Shown in pieces: positions 9,615 to 17,647 of a stretch of 64,000 bases of DNA. The stretch covers positions 186,001 through 250,000 of the forward strand of contig NZ_JAMPJU010000004.1 of assembly GCF_025840185.1 (NCBI RefSeq). Direction: 5' to 3'. The position numbers were made by a program, and so were the translations under genes. How positions within the stretch are numbered: position 1 is the stretch's first letter; every line of letters starts with the position of its first letter. The notes below the pieces were generated by a model, which saw nothing but the letters and a program-made list of their open reading frames with translations, was not told where the DNA came from and did not search any database. The stretch comes from Brenneria izbisi. Its GTDB lineage: Bacteria > Pseudomonadota > Gammaproteobacteria > Enterobacterales > Enterobacteriaceae.

Positions 9615-11782
9615 TGCGTCAGCTAGCCATGCCGAAAGCGTCATCCGCCGCTCAATCCGACGCCGCCGGGCTTGGCGCCTTGCGTGATGAACTGATCCTG
9701 CACCCCGGCCCCGCCAACCGCGATGGGTCGCCCAGTTGGACGCTGGAAGATCCGTTGCGCGGCTTGTTTTTTCGTATCGGCTGGGCGGAAATGGCGATGT
9801 TGTCGCGCTGGTCGCTGGGCAGCGTCGCCCGGATTGTCGCCGCGGTGAACCGTTCATCAACGCTGGTGATTGACGATAGCGACGTCCGCGCTTTCAACCA
9901 GTTTTTACAGGCCAATAATCTGTTGCGCATCGCGGGCGACGAGGCGCTGGCCCGGCTTGGACGACAACAGGCGAAAATGCGCGCCTCAATAGGCCGTAAA
10001 CTGTTGAAGAATTATCTTTTCTTTCGTATTCCCCTGTGGCGCCCGGATCGCTTTCTGGCGGCAACCTTGCCCTGGGTGATGCCTTTTTTCAGCCGCGGCT
10101 TTTTCATTCTGACGCTGGGCGCGGCGTTGCTGGGGCTGTTTCTGGCTGGTCGTCAGTGGGAAACCTTCAAGCATACGTTTCTGTATTTTTTTTCGCTGGA
10201 AGGGGCGGCGCTGGCGTTGCTGACGCTGATGTTCAGCAAAATTCTGCATGAATTGGGACACGCCTATACCTGTAAACGTTTCGGGGCGAAAGTCGCCACC
10301 ATGGGCGTCGCGTTTCTGGTGTTGATGCCGGTGTTGTATACCGATACTTCCGGTGCATGGAAGCTGACCCGCCATCGGCAGCGTATGGCGATTGGCGCCG
10401 CCGGGATGCTGACTGAACTGGCGCTGGCGGCATGGGCGACGCTGGCCTGGAGTTTCCTGCCGGACGGCATGCTGCGCAGCGCGGCTTTTATGCTGGCGAC
10501 CACCACCTGGGTGATGACGCTGGTGATTAATCTCAGTCCGTTGATGCGTTTTGACGGTTATTTTCTGCTGTCCGACGCTTTACAGATCCCGAATCTGCAA
10601 AACCGGGGTTTTGCCCTGGCGCGCTGGCGGTTGCGCGAAGCGTTGTTCGGGCTGGGTGACGAACCGCCGGAGCTTTTCCCGCGTTGGTTGCGGCGCACGC
10701 TGGTGGGTTACTCCTTTTGTGTCTGGATTTATCGTTTCTTTCTGTTTACCGGCATCGCCCTGCTGGTTTATCACATGACGTTCAAGCTGCTGGGCATGGT
10801 GCTGTTTGCCGTGGAAATGGGTTACTTCGTGGTAATGCCGGTAGTGAACGAACTGCGTGAATGGCGTAAACGCCGCAAGGATTATCGTATGAATCGGAAT
10901 ATGATCGTGACGCTGACATCCGGCTGCGTATTACTGCTGCTGTTGACCCTTCCCTGGCAGCGCGGCGTTTACGCCCCGGCGCTGTTGCGTGCCGAACAAC
11001 AAAGCAGCCTGTATATGCCGCTGCCCGCGATGATAAAGCGTATTGATGTTCAGGTTGGTCAACCGGTGCAGGCGGGACAAGTGCTGTTTACGTTATCCGC
11101 CGACGAGTTATTGCACGAACAGCAGCAGTTGGCGCGACAGATAGCGACGCTGAATTGGCAAGGGGCGTTTCAGGTGTTCAACAAGGAAGCCGTGGCAGAA
11201 CATCAACGGGTGAAACAGGAATATGACGCCGCCCGGCAACGGCTCAACGTGTTGCAAAGACAGTCGGCGCAGTTGATCGTCAAGGCGCCGATAAGCGGCG
11301 TGGTGGCGGATATGGCGACGCCGCTGGCAACCGGCGAGTGGCTGGCGCAGGGCGAATGGCTGGCGGTGATCACCAAACCGACTGGCGGTCTGGTTGAAGC
11401 CTTCGTATCGGAAAAAGACTGGCAGCGCCTGAAAACCGGCGGGCAGGGGCATTTTTATCCGCGTGATGTCAGCAGCCCCGCGTTGCCGGTAACGATCGTG
11501 GATATCGACCATACGGCGACGCGCGATCTAAGCGCGGTGCCGGAACTGACTTCGATCTACGGCGGCGATATCGCCACGTTGAGCGATGGGCAGCGTAAAC
11601 TGCATCCTGAACAAGCCGTCTACCGGGTGGTGCTCAGTTTGCCTGCCGACGGTCAGCGGCAACAGCGGATTCAACAGCAGATAGTACGTGGCACGGTGGT
11701 GATGGATGGCGATGCGCAAAGCCTGTTGGTTCGCGGCTGGCGCTGGGCGTCGGCGGTGTTGATTCGGGAAATCGCGTTTTAA
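9614..11782 (+). CDS. PqqD-like / M50 site-2 protease / HlyD-like fusion membrane protein
   Basis: A 722-residue polytopic protein. I take the ATG at 9614 (TAATG overlap with the preceding stop) over the in-frame ATG at 9599. Residues about 25-110 resemble a PqqD-type winged helix. Several membrane segments follow, with the metalloprotease motif HELGH (His212, Glu213, His216) and a second motif NLSPLMRFDGY carrying Asp314, the third zinc ligand expected of site-2 proteases (M50). After the last membrane segment (about 430-445) comes a lipoyl half-motif, an alpha-hairpin (about 485-550), a second half-motif (VKAPISGVVADM) and a barrel. The protein therefore joins an intramembrane protease to an adaptor arm. 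It may mature or gate the giant substrate (inference). It ends the operon; a hairpin separates it from convergent edd. Confidence 0.8.
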   Translation: MRQLAMPKASSAAQSDAAGLGALRDELILHPGPANRDGSPSWTLEDPLRGLFFRIGWAEMAMLSRWSLGSVARIVAAVNRSSTLVIDDSDVRAFNQFLQANNLLRIAGDEALARLGRQQAKMRASIGRKLLKNYLFFRIPLWRPDRFLAATLPWVMPFFSRGFFILTLGAALLGLFLAGRQWETFKHTFLYFFSLEGAALALLTLMFSKILHELGHAYTCKRFGAKVATMGVAFLVLMPVLYTDTSGAWKLTRHRQRMAIGAAGMLTELALAAWATLAWSFLPDGMLRSAAFMLATTTWVMTLVINLSPLMRFDGYFLLSDALQIPNLQNRGFALARWRLREALFGLGDEPPELFPRWLRRTLVGYSFCVWIYRFFLFTGIALLVYHMTFKLLGMVLFAVEMGYFVVMPVVNELREWRKRRKDYRMNRNMIVTLTSGCVLLLLLTLPWQRGVYAPALLRAEQQSSLYMPLPAMIKRIDVQVGQPVQAGQVLFTLSADELLHEQQQLARQIATLNWQGAFQVFNKEAVAEHQRVKQEYDAARQRLNVLQRQSAQLIVKAPISGVVADMATPLATGEWLAQGEWLAVITKPTGGLVEAFVSEKDWQRLKTGGQGHFYPRDVSSPALPVTIVDIDHTATRDLSAVPELTSIYGGDIATLSDGQRKLHPEQAVYRVVLSLPADGQRQQRIQQQIVRGTVVMDGDAQSLLVRGWRWASAVLIREIAF

Positions 11783-11787
11783 TCAGG

Positions 11788-11822
11788 CGTCTGACTCGCC
11801 GGGTGATCCGGCAAGCCAGACG
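11788..11822. terminator. Hairpin between convergent M50-fusion gene and edd
   Basis: CGTCTG (11788-11793) pairs with CAGACG (11817-11822), and an inner GCCGG/CCGGC pair closes on a short GTGAT loop. The hairpin sits in the 47-bp gap between two converging genes. Only a short T run follows on the + strand, so it is a weak or bidirectional terminator. Confidence 0.5.
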
Positions 11823-11829
11823 TTTACCG

Positions 11830-13635
11830 TCAGAGACAACTGGCGCCCTGTTCCGCTCCGGTGATGCTTTCCCGCAACGCCCTGAACAGTTCACGTCCCG
11901 TACCAACGTGTGACGCGGATAAATCAGGCTGCGCCGCGCTGCGGCGTTCCAGTTCGACTTCATCCACCAACAGATTGATTTCGCCGCGAATGCCGTCAAC
12001 CTGAATCATATCGCCATCCCGCACTTTAGCCAGCAGACCGCCGCTATACGCTTCCGGCGTGACATGGATTGCCGCAGGCACTTTGCCGGAAGCGCCGGAC
12101 AGACGGCCATCGGTGACCAGCGCGACGTTAAAACCGCGATCCATCAACACGCCCAGCGGCGGCATCAGCTTGTGCAGTTCCGGCATCCCGATCGCCTTCG
12201 GCCCCTGAAAACGCACCACGATCACGCAATCCCGATCCAGTTTTCCGGCATTGAACGCGGCATCAATATCATATTGGCTTTCAAACACCACCGCTGGCGC
12301 TTGAATGACCTGATGATCTTCTGGCACGGCGGAGGTTTTCATCACCGCGCGGCCCAGATTGCCGGATAAAACCTTGGTGCCGCCGTGCTTGACGAACGGC
12401 GTATCCAGCGTCGCGATCACCTCTTTATCCAGCGACGCGTGCGGGCCGTCGCGATACACCAGTTTGCCGTCTTCAAGGAACGGTTCCTGCGTATAGCGCT
12501 GCAAGCCGAAACCGGCGACGGTATGGACATCTTCATGCAGCAAACCGCCTTGCAGCAACTCACGGATCAACAGCGAGACGCCGCCAGCTGCCTGAAAATA
12601 GTTGATATCGCCAGGGCCGTTGGGATAAATGCGGCACAGTAGCGGCACCACTTCCGACAATTCTGAGAAATCATCCCAGGTGATGGTGATCCCGGCGGCT
12701 TTCGCCATCGCCACCAGATGCATGGTGTGGTTGGTTGAACCGCCGGTCGCCAGCAACGCGATAATACCGTTGACGATGACTTTTTCATCCACCAGACGGC
12801 CTACCGGCAAATAATCGCCAGCGGTTTGGGTCATGCGGGTGACCTGACGCGCGGCGGCTTCGGTCAGTGCATGGCGCAGCGGAATATCGGGATAGACAAA
12901 AGACGAACCGGGCAGGTGCAGCCCCATGATCTCCATCACCATCTGGTTGGAGTTGGCGGTGCCGTAGAAGGTGCAGGTGCCGGGCGAATGGTAGGCGCTG
13001 GCTTCGGATTCCAACAGGGCGTCGCGGCCAACTTTACCTTCGGCATACAGTTGGCGGATACGCACCTTCTCTTTATTGGAAATACCGGTACGCATCGGGC
13101 CGGCCGGCACGAAGACGGCGGGCAGGTGGCCGAACGCCATCGCAGCGATAAACAGACCGGGGACAATCTTATCGCAAACGCCGAGAAACAGGGCGCCGTC
13201 AAACATATTGTGAGACAGGCCGATCGCCGCTGACATGGCGATCAAATCGCGGCTGAACAAAGACAGTTCCATACCGTCCTGTCCTTGCGTCACGCCATCG
13301 CACATGGCCGGCACGCCCCCGGCCACCTGACCGATAGCGCCAACGGCGTGCAGCGCTTCTTTGAGCAGAGCGGGGTAATGTTCATACGGCTGATGCGCGG
13401 ACAACATATCGTTATAGGACGTGATGATGCCGATATTGCTTTTAACCATATTCTTCAGGCCGGATTTATCATCGGGCGAGCAGGCGGCGAAACCGTGGGC
13501 CAGATTACCGCAGGCCAACTGCGAACGGTGTACGGTTTTACTTTTTGCCGCGTCAATGTTGGCCAGATAGCTGGCTCTGTCAGCCTGAGAACGCGATATG
13601 ATGTTCTGGGTAACGCGTGCAACGGTAGGATTCAT
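11830..13635 (-). CDS. edd: Phosphogluconate dehydratase (Entner-Doudoroff)
   Basis: Converts 6-phosphogluconate to 2-keto-3-deoxy-6-phosphogluconate in the cytosol, the first committed step of the Entner-Doudoroff pathway; the family carries a [4Fe-4S] cluster. The 601-residue product matches E. coli Edd along its length ([61 protein letters not shown]). The ATG at 13635 matches the E. coli start and follows GGGG by 6 bases; an upstream in-frame TTG at 13656 lacks a better ribosome site. Unlike E. coli, the partner gene eda is not downstream: the next gene is the convergent export operon. A GntR-type operator and a CRP site lie in the long spacer upstream. Confidence 0.96.
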   Translation of the reverse strand: MNPTVARVTQNIISRSQADRASYLANIDAAKSKTVHRSQLACGNLAHGFAACSPDDKSGLKNMVKSNIGIITSYNDMLSAHQPYEHYPALLKEALHAVGAIGQVAGGVPAMCDGVTQGQDGMELSLFSRDLIAMSAAIGLSHNMFDGALFLGVCDKIVPGLFIAAMAFGHLPAVFVPAGPMRTGISNKEKVRIRQLYAEGKVGRDALLESEASAYHSPGTCTFYGTANSNQMVMEIMGLHLPGSSFVYPDIPLRHALTEAAARQVTRMTQTAGDYLPVGRLVDEKVIVNGIIALLATGGSTNHTMHLVAMAKAAGITITWDDFSELSEVVPLLCRIYPNGPGDINYFQAAGGVSLLIRELLQGGLLHEDVHTVAGFGLQRYTQEPFLEDGKLVYRDGPHASLDKEVIATLDTPFVKHGGTKVLSGNLGRAVMKTSAVPEDHQVIQAPAVVFESQYDIDAAFNAGKLDRDCVIVVRFQGPKAIGMPELHKLMPPLGVLMDRGFNVALVTDGRLSGASGKVPAAIHVTPEAYSGGLLAKVRDGDMIQVDGIRGEINLLVDEVELERRSAAQPDLSASHVGTGRELFRALRESITGAEQGASCL

Positions 13636-13939
13636 GCTATGCCCCATTTTCTTCAAGATTGATGACTTAAATCGTTAAACGCGGGTCGCGCCAAAAATAA
13701 ATAGCTGTGCCGCCGGGTTAAAGCCGGTGTTGTTATTTTCTTGAGATAAACGGCGTTATCGTTCTAATGACGGAACACGGATAAACTTTCAGCGGGTGAA
13801 TAGAGAAGTACGTCAGCTAATTTAAAGTCCAAACCGGGTTTTACCTTATTGACTGGCTTATTGACATCATCGGTCTATCACCTGATTTATTTCGCGCATC
13901 AAGGTACGCTTTTATGCAATAAGGTTACTATATACTCGA

Positions 13940-13956
13940 ATGATACCGGTAACAAT
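13940..13956. promoter_or_regulatory. GntR operator (edd side)
   Basis: ATGATACCGGTAACAAT matches the known GntR operator pattern (ATGTTACCGGTATCAT-like, core ACCGGTA) and is nearly identical to the boxes before gntK/gntT. It lies about 305 bp upstream of the edd start and should repress edd when gluconate is absent (inference from the E. coli regulon). Confidence 0.75.
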
Positions 13957-14005
13957 GCATTTTTATCACTGGCTTTACTCGATTCAGCCAGTGTTTAAGT
14001 GGTTT

Positions 14006-14021
14006 TGTGACGAGTGTCACA
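14006..14021. promoter_or_regulatory. CRP-cAMP binding site
   Basis: TGTGACGAGTGTCACA is a perfect TGTGA-N6-TCACA CRP site in the edd-gntR spacer, 50 bp from the GntR box. It suggests catabolite activation of edd, gntR or both. Confidence 0.8.
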
Positions 14022-14358
14022 TTGTGGTTTTCGAGCCGCATCCGGGTATTTTTCCGACAGCGGCAAAGGCGCAGTAACACACCATGAAATTCCAGCGGGA
14101 GATTAGATTGATAATAAACAGGAAAACGAACGGAATAAGTAAATTCCGGTTAAGTAATGGCAGTCGAAAATATCAGCAAGGGCGTGGCGAATTGCGCTGA
14201 GAAATCTTTTTATAAAAGTCCAACCATTCATTTAGCGAAAACTACGAATAAATGTTGTGCGCTGAAAAATACCATAATGACCATCGCAACAGAGATTTTC
14301 CAGGGTAACGGACTGATTAGTATGGACAACAGACAGACCTGATTTTCTTTGTTAAACT

Positions 14359-14374
14359 ATGTTACCGGATAACG
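14359..14374. promoter_or_regulatory. GntR operator (autoregulatory)
   Basis: ATGTTACCGGATAACG, 20 bp before the gntR ATG, fits the GntR operator with one off-consensus step on the right half. Its position suggests GntR represses its own gene. Confidence 0.65.
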
Positions 14375-14393
14375 ACATCTTAATTGATTGAAA

Positions 14394-15389
14394 ATGAAGA
14401 AAAAAAGACCTGGACTACAGGATGTGGCCAACCAAGTTGGCGTCACGAAGATGACGATCAGTCGTTATCTGCGCGATCCACTCATGGTTTCCGTGGCGTT
14501 GCGCGACAAGATAGCCGCTGCGCTGGATGAGCTTGGCTACATTCCTAATCGAGCGCCTGAAATTTTGTCCAACGCCACCAGCCGGGCGATTGGCGTATTA
14601 TTGCCTTCACTGACCAATCAGGTATTTGCCGAAGTATTGCGTGGCATTGAAAGCGTCACCGACTCTCATGGTTACCAGACCATGCTGGCGCACTATGGTT
14701 ATCATGTCGAACGTGAAGAGAGGCGCCTGACGTCTCTGCTTTCCTATAATATCGATGGGCTGATTCTGGCTGAGCGCGCCCACACCGAACGAACGCGGAA
14801 GATGATTGAGGTGGCGGGCATTCCGGTGATTGAAATTATGGATAGCGAATCGCCGTGCATCGATTTGGCGGTCGGGTTCAATAACCATGAGGCGGCTTAC
14901 CAGATGACCAAAACCATACTTGAATATGGACACTCCCGCCCGGTCTATCTCGGCGCCCGTCAGGATGAGCGTACCATCATCAAAATGCAGGGTTATGAGC
15001 AGGCCATGCGCGATTACGGCCTGACGCCCCGCAGCGTCTGTACGGAGCGTTCATCTTCTTACAGTCTGGGCGGTGAATTGATGAAGGAAGCGCGCCAGCG
15101 CTATCCCGATACTGATAGCCTGTTCTGCACCAACGATGATATCGCCATCGGCGCCGCCTTTGAGTGCCAGCGTCAGGGGCTGCGTATTCCCGGAGATATG
15201 GCGATTGCCGGTTTTCACGGCCACGATATCGGTCAGTCGATGGTGCCCAAACTGACCAGTGTGTTGACGCCGCGAGAAAAAATGGGGCAAGTCGCGGCGG
15301 AGCGGCTTCTTGCCCGTTTACGCGGAGAAACGGTGATCCCGCAACGGTTTGATTTGGGGTTCACTATCTTGCACGGGGAAAGTATTTAA
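14394..15389 (+). CDS. gntR: Gluconate-responsive LacI-family repressor GntR
   Basis: A 331-residue LacI-family repressor that releases DNA on binding gluconate; in E. coli it controls gntT, gntKU and edd-eda. The N-terminal helix-turn-helix (LQDVANQVGVTKMTISRYLR, residues 7-26) and the hinge (NRAPEILSNATSRAIGVLLPS) match E. coli GntR almost exactly, and the sugar-binding domain continues to the end. The ATG at 14394 matches the E. coli start; an in-frame TTG at 14388 is less likely. Four GntR-type boxes in this window belong to edd, gntR itself and gntK/gntT, which supports the assignment. It converges on gntK with a gap of only 5 bp and no visible terminator. Confidence 0.96.
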   Translation: MKKKRPGLQDVANQVGVTKMTISRYLRDPLMVSVALRDKIAAALDELGYIPNRAPEILSNATSRAIGVLLPSLTNQVFAEVLRGIESVTDSHGYQTMLAHYGYHVEREERRLTSLLSYNIDGLILAERAHTERTRKMIEVAGIPVIEIMDSESPCIDLAVGFNNHEAAYQMTKTILEYGHSRPVYLGARQDERTIIKMQGYEQAMRDYGLTPRSVCTERSSSYSLGGELMKEARQRYPDTDSLFCTNDDIAIGAAFECQRQGLRIPGDMAIAGFHGHDIGQSMVPKLTSVLTPREKMGQVAAERLLARLRGETVIPQRFDLGFTILHGESI

Positions 15390-15394
15390 ACCCC

Positions 15395-15922
15395 TTAACG
15401 ACGGGATATCACGCCAGCATTGCGCAAGGCGCTAACGCCTTGAGCGACGACTTCGTCGAAACTGCCGCTGATATCGATAGGCACAACGTCAACTTCGTCC
15501 GCAGCTGGTTCTTCCAGGGCTTCAAACTGACTTTTCAGCAGATCGGTGGGCATAAAATGACCGGCGCGCGCTTTCAGACGTTCCATAATGACGTCGAAGC
15601 TGCCTTTCATATACAGGAAGAGCATTTCCGGGTTGTCTTCACGTAGACGGTCGCGATAGCGACGCTTCAGCGCGGAGCAGACGATCAGACCAACCTCGTT
15701 TTTATGGCGCAGACTATAAGCGGCATCGCTTAGCCGTTCGAGCCATGGCGCGCGATCATTGTCGTCTAAGGGATGACCGCTGGCCATTTTTTGAATATTA
15801 GCCCGTGGATGCAGGTCATCCCCGTCGATAAATTTAGCCCCCAATGCGTGGGCAATGGCTGCGCCTACGCTGGATTTACCGCAACCCGACACACCCATGA
15901 TAATTATGCTTTGTCCCGCCAT
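15395..15922 (-). CDS. gntK: Gluconate kinase
   Basis: Phosphorylates gluconate to 6-phosphogluconate with ATP in the cytosol, feeding Edd. The P-loop GVSGCGKSS lies at about residues 10-18 and the family motifs DGDDLHPRANIQKMASGHPLDD and VCSALKRRYRD follow, as in E. coli GntK. I use the ATG at 15922 (175 residues, the usual length); the frame extends 14 codons upstream but that part is not conserved. It is divergent from gntT, and the shared spacer holds a double GntR operator 62 bp upstream and a CRP site. Confidence 0.95.
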   Translation of the reverse strand: MAGQSIIIMGVSGCGKSSVGAAIAHALGAKFIDGDDLHPRANIQKMASGHPLDDNDRAPWLERLSDAAYSLRHKNEVGLIVCSALKRRYRDRLREDNPEMLFLYMKGSFDVIMERLKARAGHFMPTDLLKSQFEALEEPAADEVDVVPIDISGSFDEVVAQGVSALRNAGVISRR

Positions 15923-15982
15923 AAGTTTGATCTCTATCTCAAAATGAATATTTAGCCTTCTCAATAGTTCCTTATTTTATCA

Positions 15983-16010
15983 CGTTACCGGTATCATGAT
16001 ACCGGTAACA
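15983..16010. promoter_or_regulatory. Double GntR operator (gntK/gntT)
   Basis: Two GntR boxes overlap head to head: CGTTACCGGTATCAT (15983-15997) and ATGATACCGGTAACA (15996-16010). Together positions 15984-16009 form a perfect 26-bp palindrome. The site lies between the divergent gntK and gntT genes and probably represses gntK directly and gntT jointly. Confidence 0.85.
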
Positions 16011-16018
16011 AACAAGGG

Positions 16019-16034
16019 TGTGATAAATATCACA
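16019..16034. promoter_or_regulatory. CRP-cAMP binding site
   Basis: TGTGATAAATATCACA is a perfect CRP palindrome, 9 bp beyond the double GntR operator. It predicts activation of gluconate uptake and kinase genes when glucose is absent. Confidence 0.9.
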
Positions 16035-16220
16035 AAGAGAACGAAAAACAATCATATTAGTTATTGTAGATAAAACATGAAAAACAGCTGAATGTTTTTA
16101 AACAATGTGTGGTGTTGGACCATAAAAAAAACAATGTCATCTTTATGAAAAATAATCGTTTTTTGAATTACCTATGATAACTGGGTCAGAACTGTACGAT
16201 ACATATACCGGAGAATTATT

Positions 16221-17555
16221 ATGCCATTAATCATTGTAGCGATTGGCGTAGCCCTACTACTGCTACTGATGATCCGTTGCAAGTTGAACGGTTTTATTTC
16301 ATTGATACTGGTCTCACTGGCGGTCGGTCTTGCCCTTGGTTATACCACCCAGGGCGCCTTCAACGTCAATGGCGTTATCACTTCCATTAAAAATGGGGTG
16401 GGCGGCACATTGGGAAGCCTGGCGCTGATTATGGGGTTTGGCGCCATGCTGGGCAAACTACTGGCTGACTGCGGGGGCGCTCAACGCATCGCCACCACGC
16501 TGATTGAAAAATTCGGCAAAGACCGTATCCAGTGGGCTGTGGTGCTGACCGGGTTCGTGGTCGGTTTCGCCTTGTTCTATGAAGTCGGCTTTGTGCTGTT
16601 GTTGCCGTTAGTCTTCACGATTGCGGCGGCTGCGCGTATTCCGCTGTTGTTCATCGGTGTGCCGATGGCGGCGGCGTTGTCGGTAACCCATGCGCTGTTG
16701 CCGCCGCATCCCGGCCCGACCGCTATCAGTATCCTGTTTAAAGCTGATATGGGCAAAACCCTGCTGTTCGGGACATTAATCGCTATCCCGACTGTCATTC
16801 TGGCTGGTCCGGTTTATGCCCGTTTCCTGAAAAGCATAGATAAGCCGGTTCCCGAAGGCTTGCATAACCCGAAAGTCTTTACCGAGAGTGAAATGCCTGG
16901 CTTCGGCATCAGCGTGGCGACCACACTGATCCCGGTGATCCTGATGGCCGGTCGCGCCGTTGCGGAAATGACGTTGCCGAAAGGCCATACGCTGTTGTCT
17001 TACGCCGAATTCCTGGGCGATCCGGTGATGGCTACCATGATCGCCGTGTTGGTCGCTATCTTTACCTTCGGCCTTAACCGTGGCCGCTCGATGGAACAGG
17101 TGATGGATACCATTGGCGACTCGATCAAGATTATCGCCATGATGCTGATGATTATCGGCGGCGGCGGCGCCTTTAAACAGATTCTGGTCGATGGCGGCGT
17201 GGCAACATATATTGAGACGTTGATGGCCGGCAGCACATTGTCGCCGCTGTTGATGGGATGGGTGATTGCCGCAGCGTTGCGTCTGGCATTGGGGTCGGCG
17301 ACCGTGGCGGCGATGACGGCGGGCGGTATTGTCGCGCCGCTGTTGACCATCACCGGCGTGAGCCCGGAACTGATGGTGTTGGCGGTAGGTTCCGGCAGCG
17401 TTATCTTCTCCCACGTCAACGATCCTGGTTTCTGGTTGTTTAAAGAGTATTTTAATCTGACCATCGGCGAAACCATCCGGTCGTGGTCGGTACTGGAAAC
17501 CATCATTGCGGTTTGCGGGCTGATTGGTTGTCTGCTGTTGAATATGGTTATCTAG
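16221..17555 (+). CDS. gntT: High-affinity gluconate:H+ symporter
   Basis: A 444-residue inner-membrane permease of the GntP family with about 12-14 hydrophobic segments; it brings gluconate into the cell. It follows E. coli GntT very closely (GGTLGSLALIMGFGAMLGKLL, HALLPPHPGPTAIS, IMMLMIIGGGGAFKQIL-type region, GSGSVIFSHVNDPGFWLFKEYF). The ATG follows GGAG by 8 bases. Regulation by GntR and CRP is predicted from the shared spacer with gntK. A strong terminator follows at 17569. Confidence 0.95.
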   Translation: MPLIIVAIGVALLLLLMIRCKLNGFISLILVSLAVGLALGYTTQGAFNVNGVITSIKNGVGGTLGSLALIMGFGAMLGKLLADCGGAQRIATTLIEKFGKDRIQWAVVLTGFVVGFALFYEVGFVLLLPLVFTIAAAARIPLLFIGVPMAAALSVTHALLPPHPGPTAISILFKADMGKTLLFGTLIAIPTVILAGPVYARFLKSIDKPVPEGLHNPKVFTESEMPGFGISVATTLIPVILMAGRAVAEMTLPKGHTLLSYAEFLGDPVMATMIAVLVAIFTFGLNRGRSMEQVMDTIGDSIKIIAMMLMIIGGGGAFKQILVDGGVATYIETLMAGSTLSPLLMGWVIAAALRLALGSATVAAMTAGGIVAPLLTITGVSPELMVLAVGSGSVIFSHVNDPGFWLFKEYFNLTIGETIRSWSVLETIIAVCGLIGCLLLNMVI

Positions 17556-17568
17556 CATTCGGCTGGCA

Positions 17569-17604
17569 AAAACGACACGGGGCAATGCCCCGTGTCGTTT
17601 TTTT
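17569..17604 (+). terminator. Rho-independent terminator of gntT
   Basis: ACGACACGGGGC, loop AAT, GCCCCGTGTCGT and a run of seven T. A canonical terminator placed 14 bp after the gntT stop and before the end of convergent acs. Confidence 0.93.
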
Positions 17605-17647
17605 AATTTAATCCCCGGCTCCTGGTCAGCGGAAACCGGCGCGATCC

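Larger units (their letters stand above)
13636..14393. promoter_or_regulatory. edd-gntR divergent regulatory spacer
   Basis: A 758-bp spacer between the divergent genes edd and gntR, with no convincing gene. It carries a GntR-like box at 13940-13956, a CRP site at 14006-14021 and a second GntR-like box at 14359-14374 close to gntR. The AT-rich stretch 14100-14350 holds a 61-codon open frame that I do not consider coding. Confidence 0.7.

Noticed and set aside
8838-9860. 340-codon antisense frame across the adaptor genes
   Set aside because: It overlaps two clearly real genes and has Arg/Gln/His-rich shadow composition.
14157-14342. 61-codon open frame in the edd-gntR spacer
   Set aside because: No ribosome site, atypical composition and no recognisable pattern; it lies in regulatory DNA.
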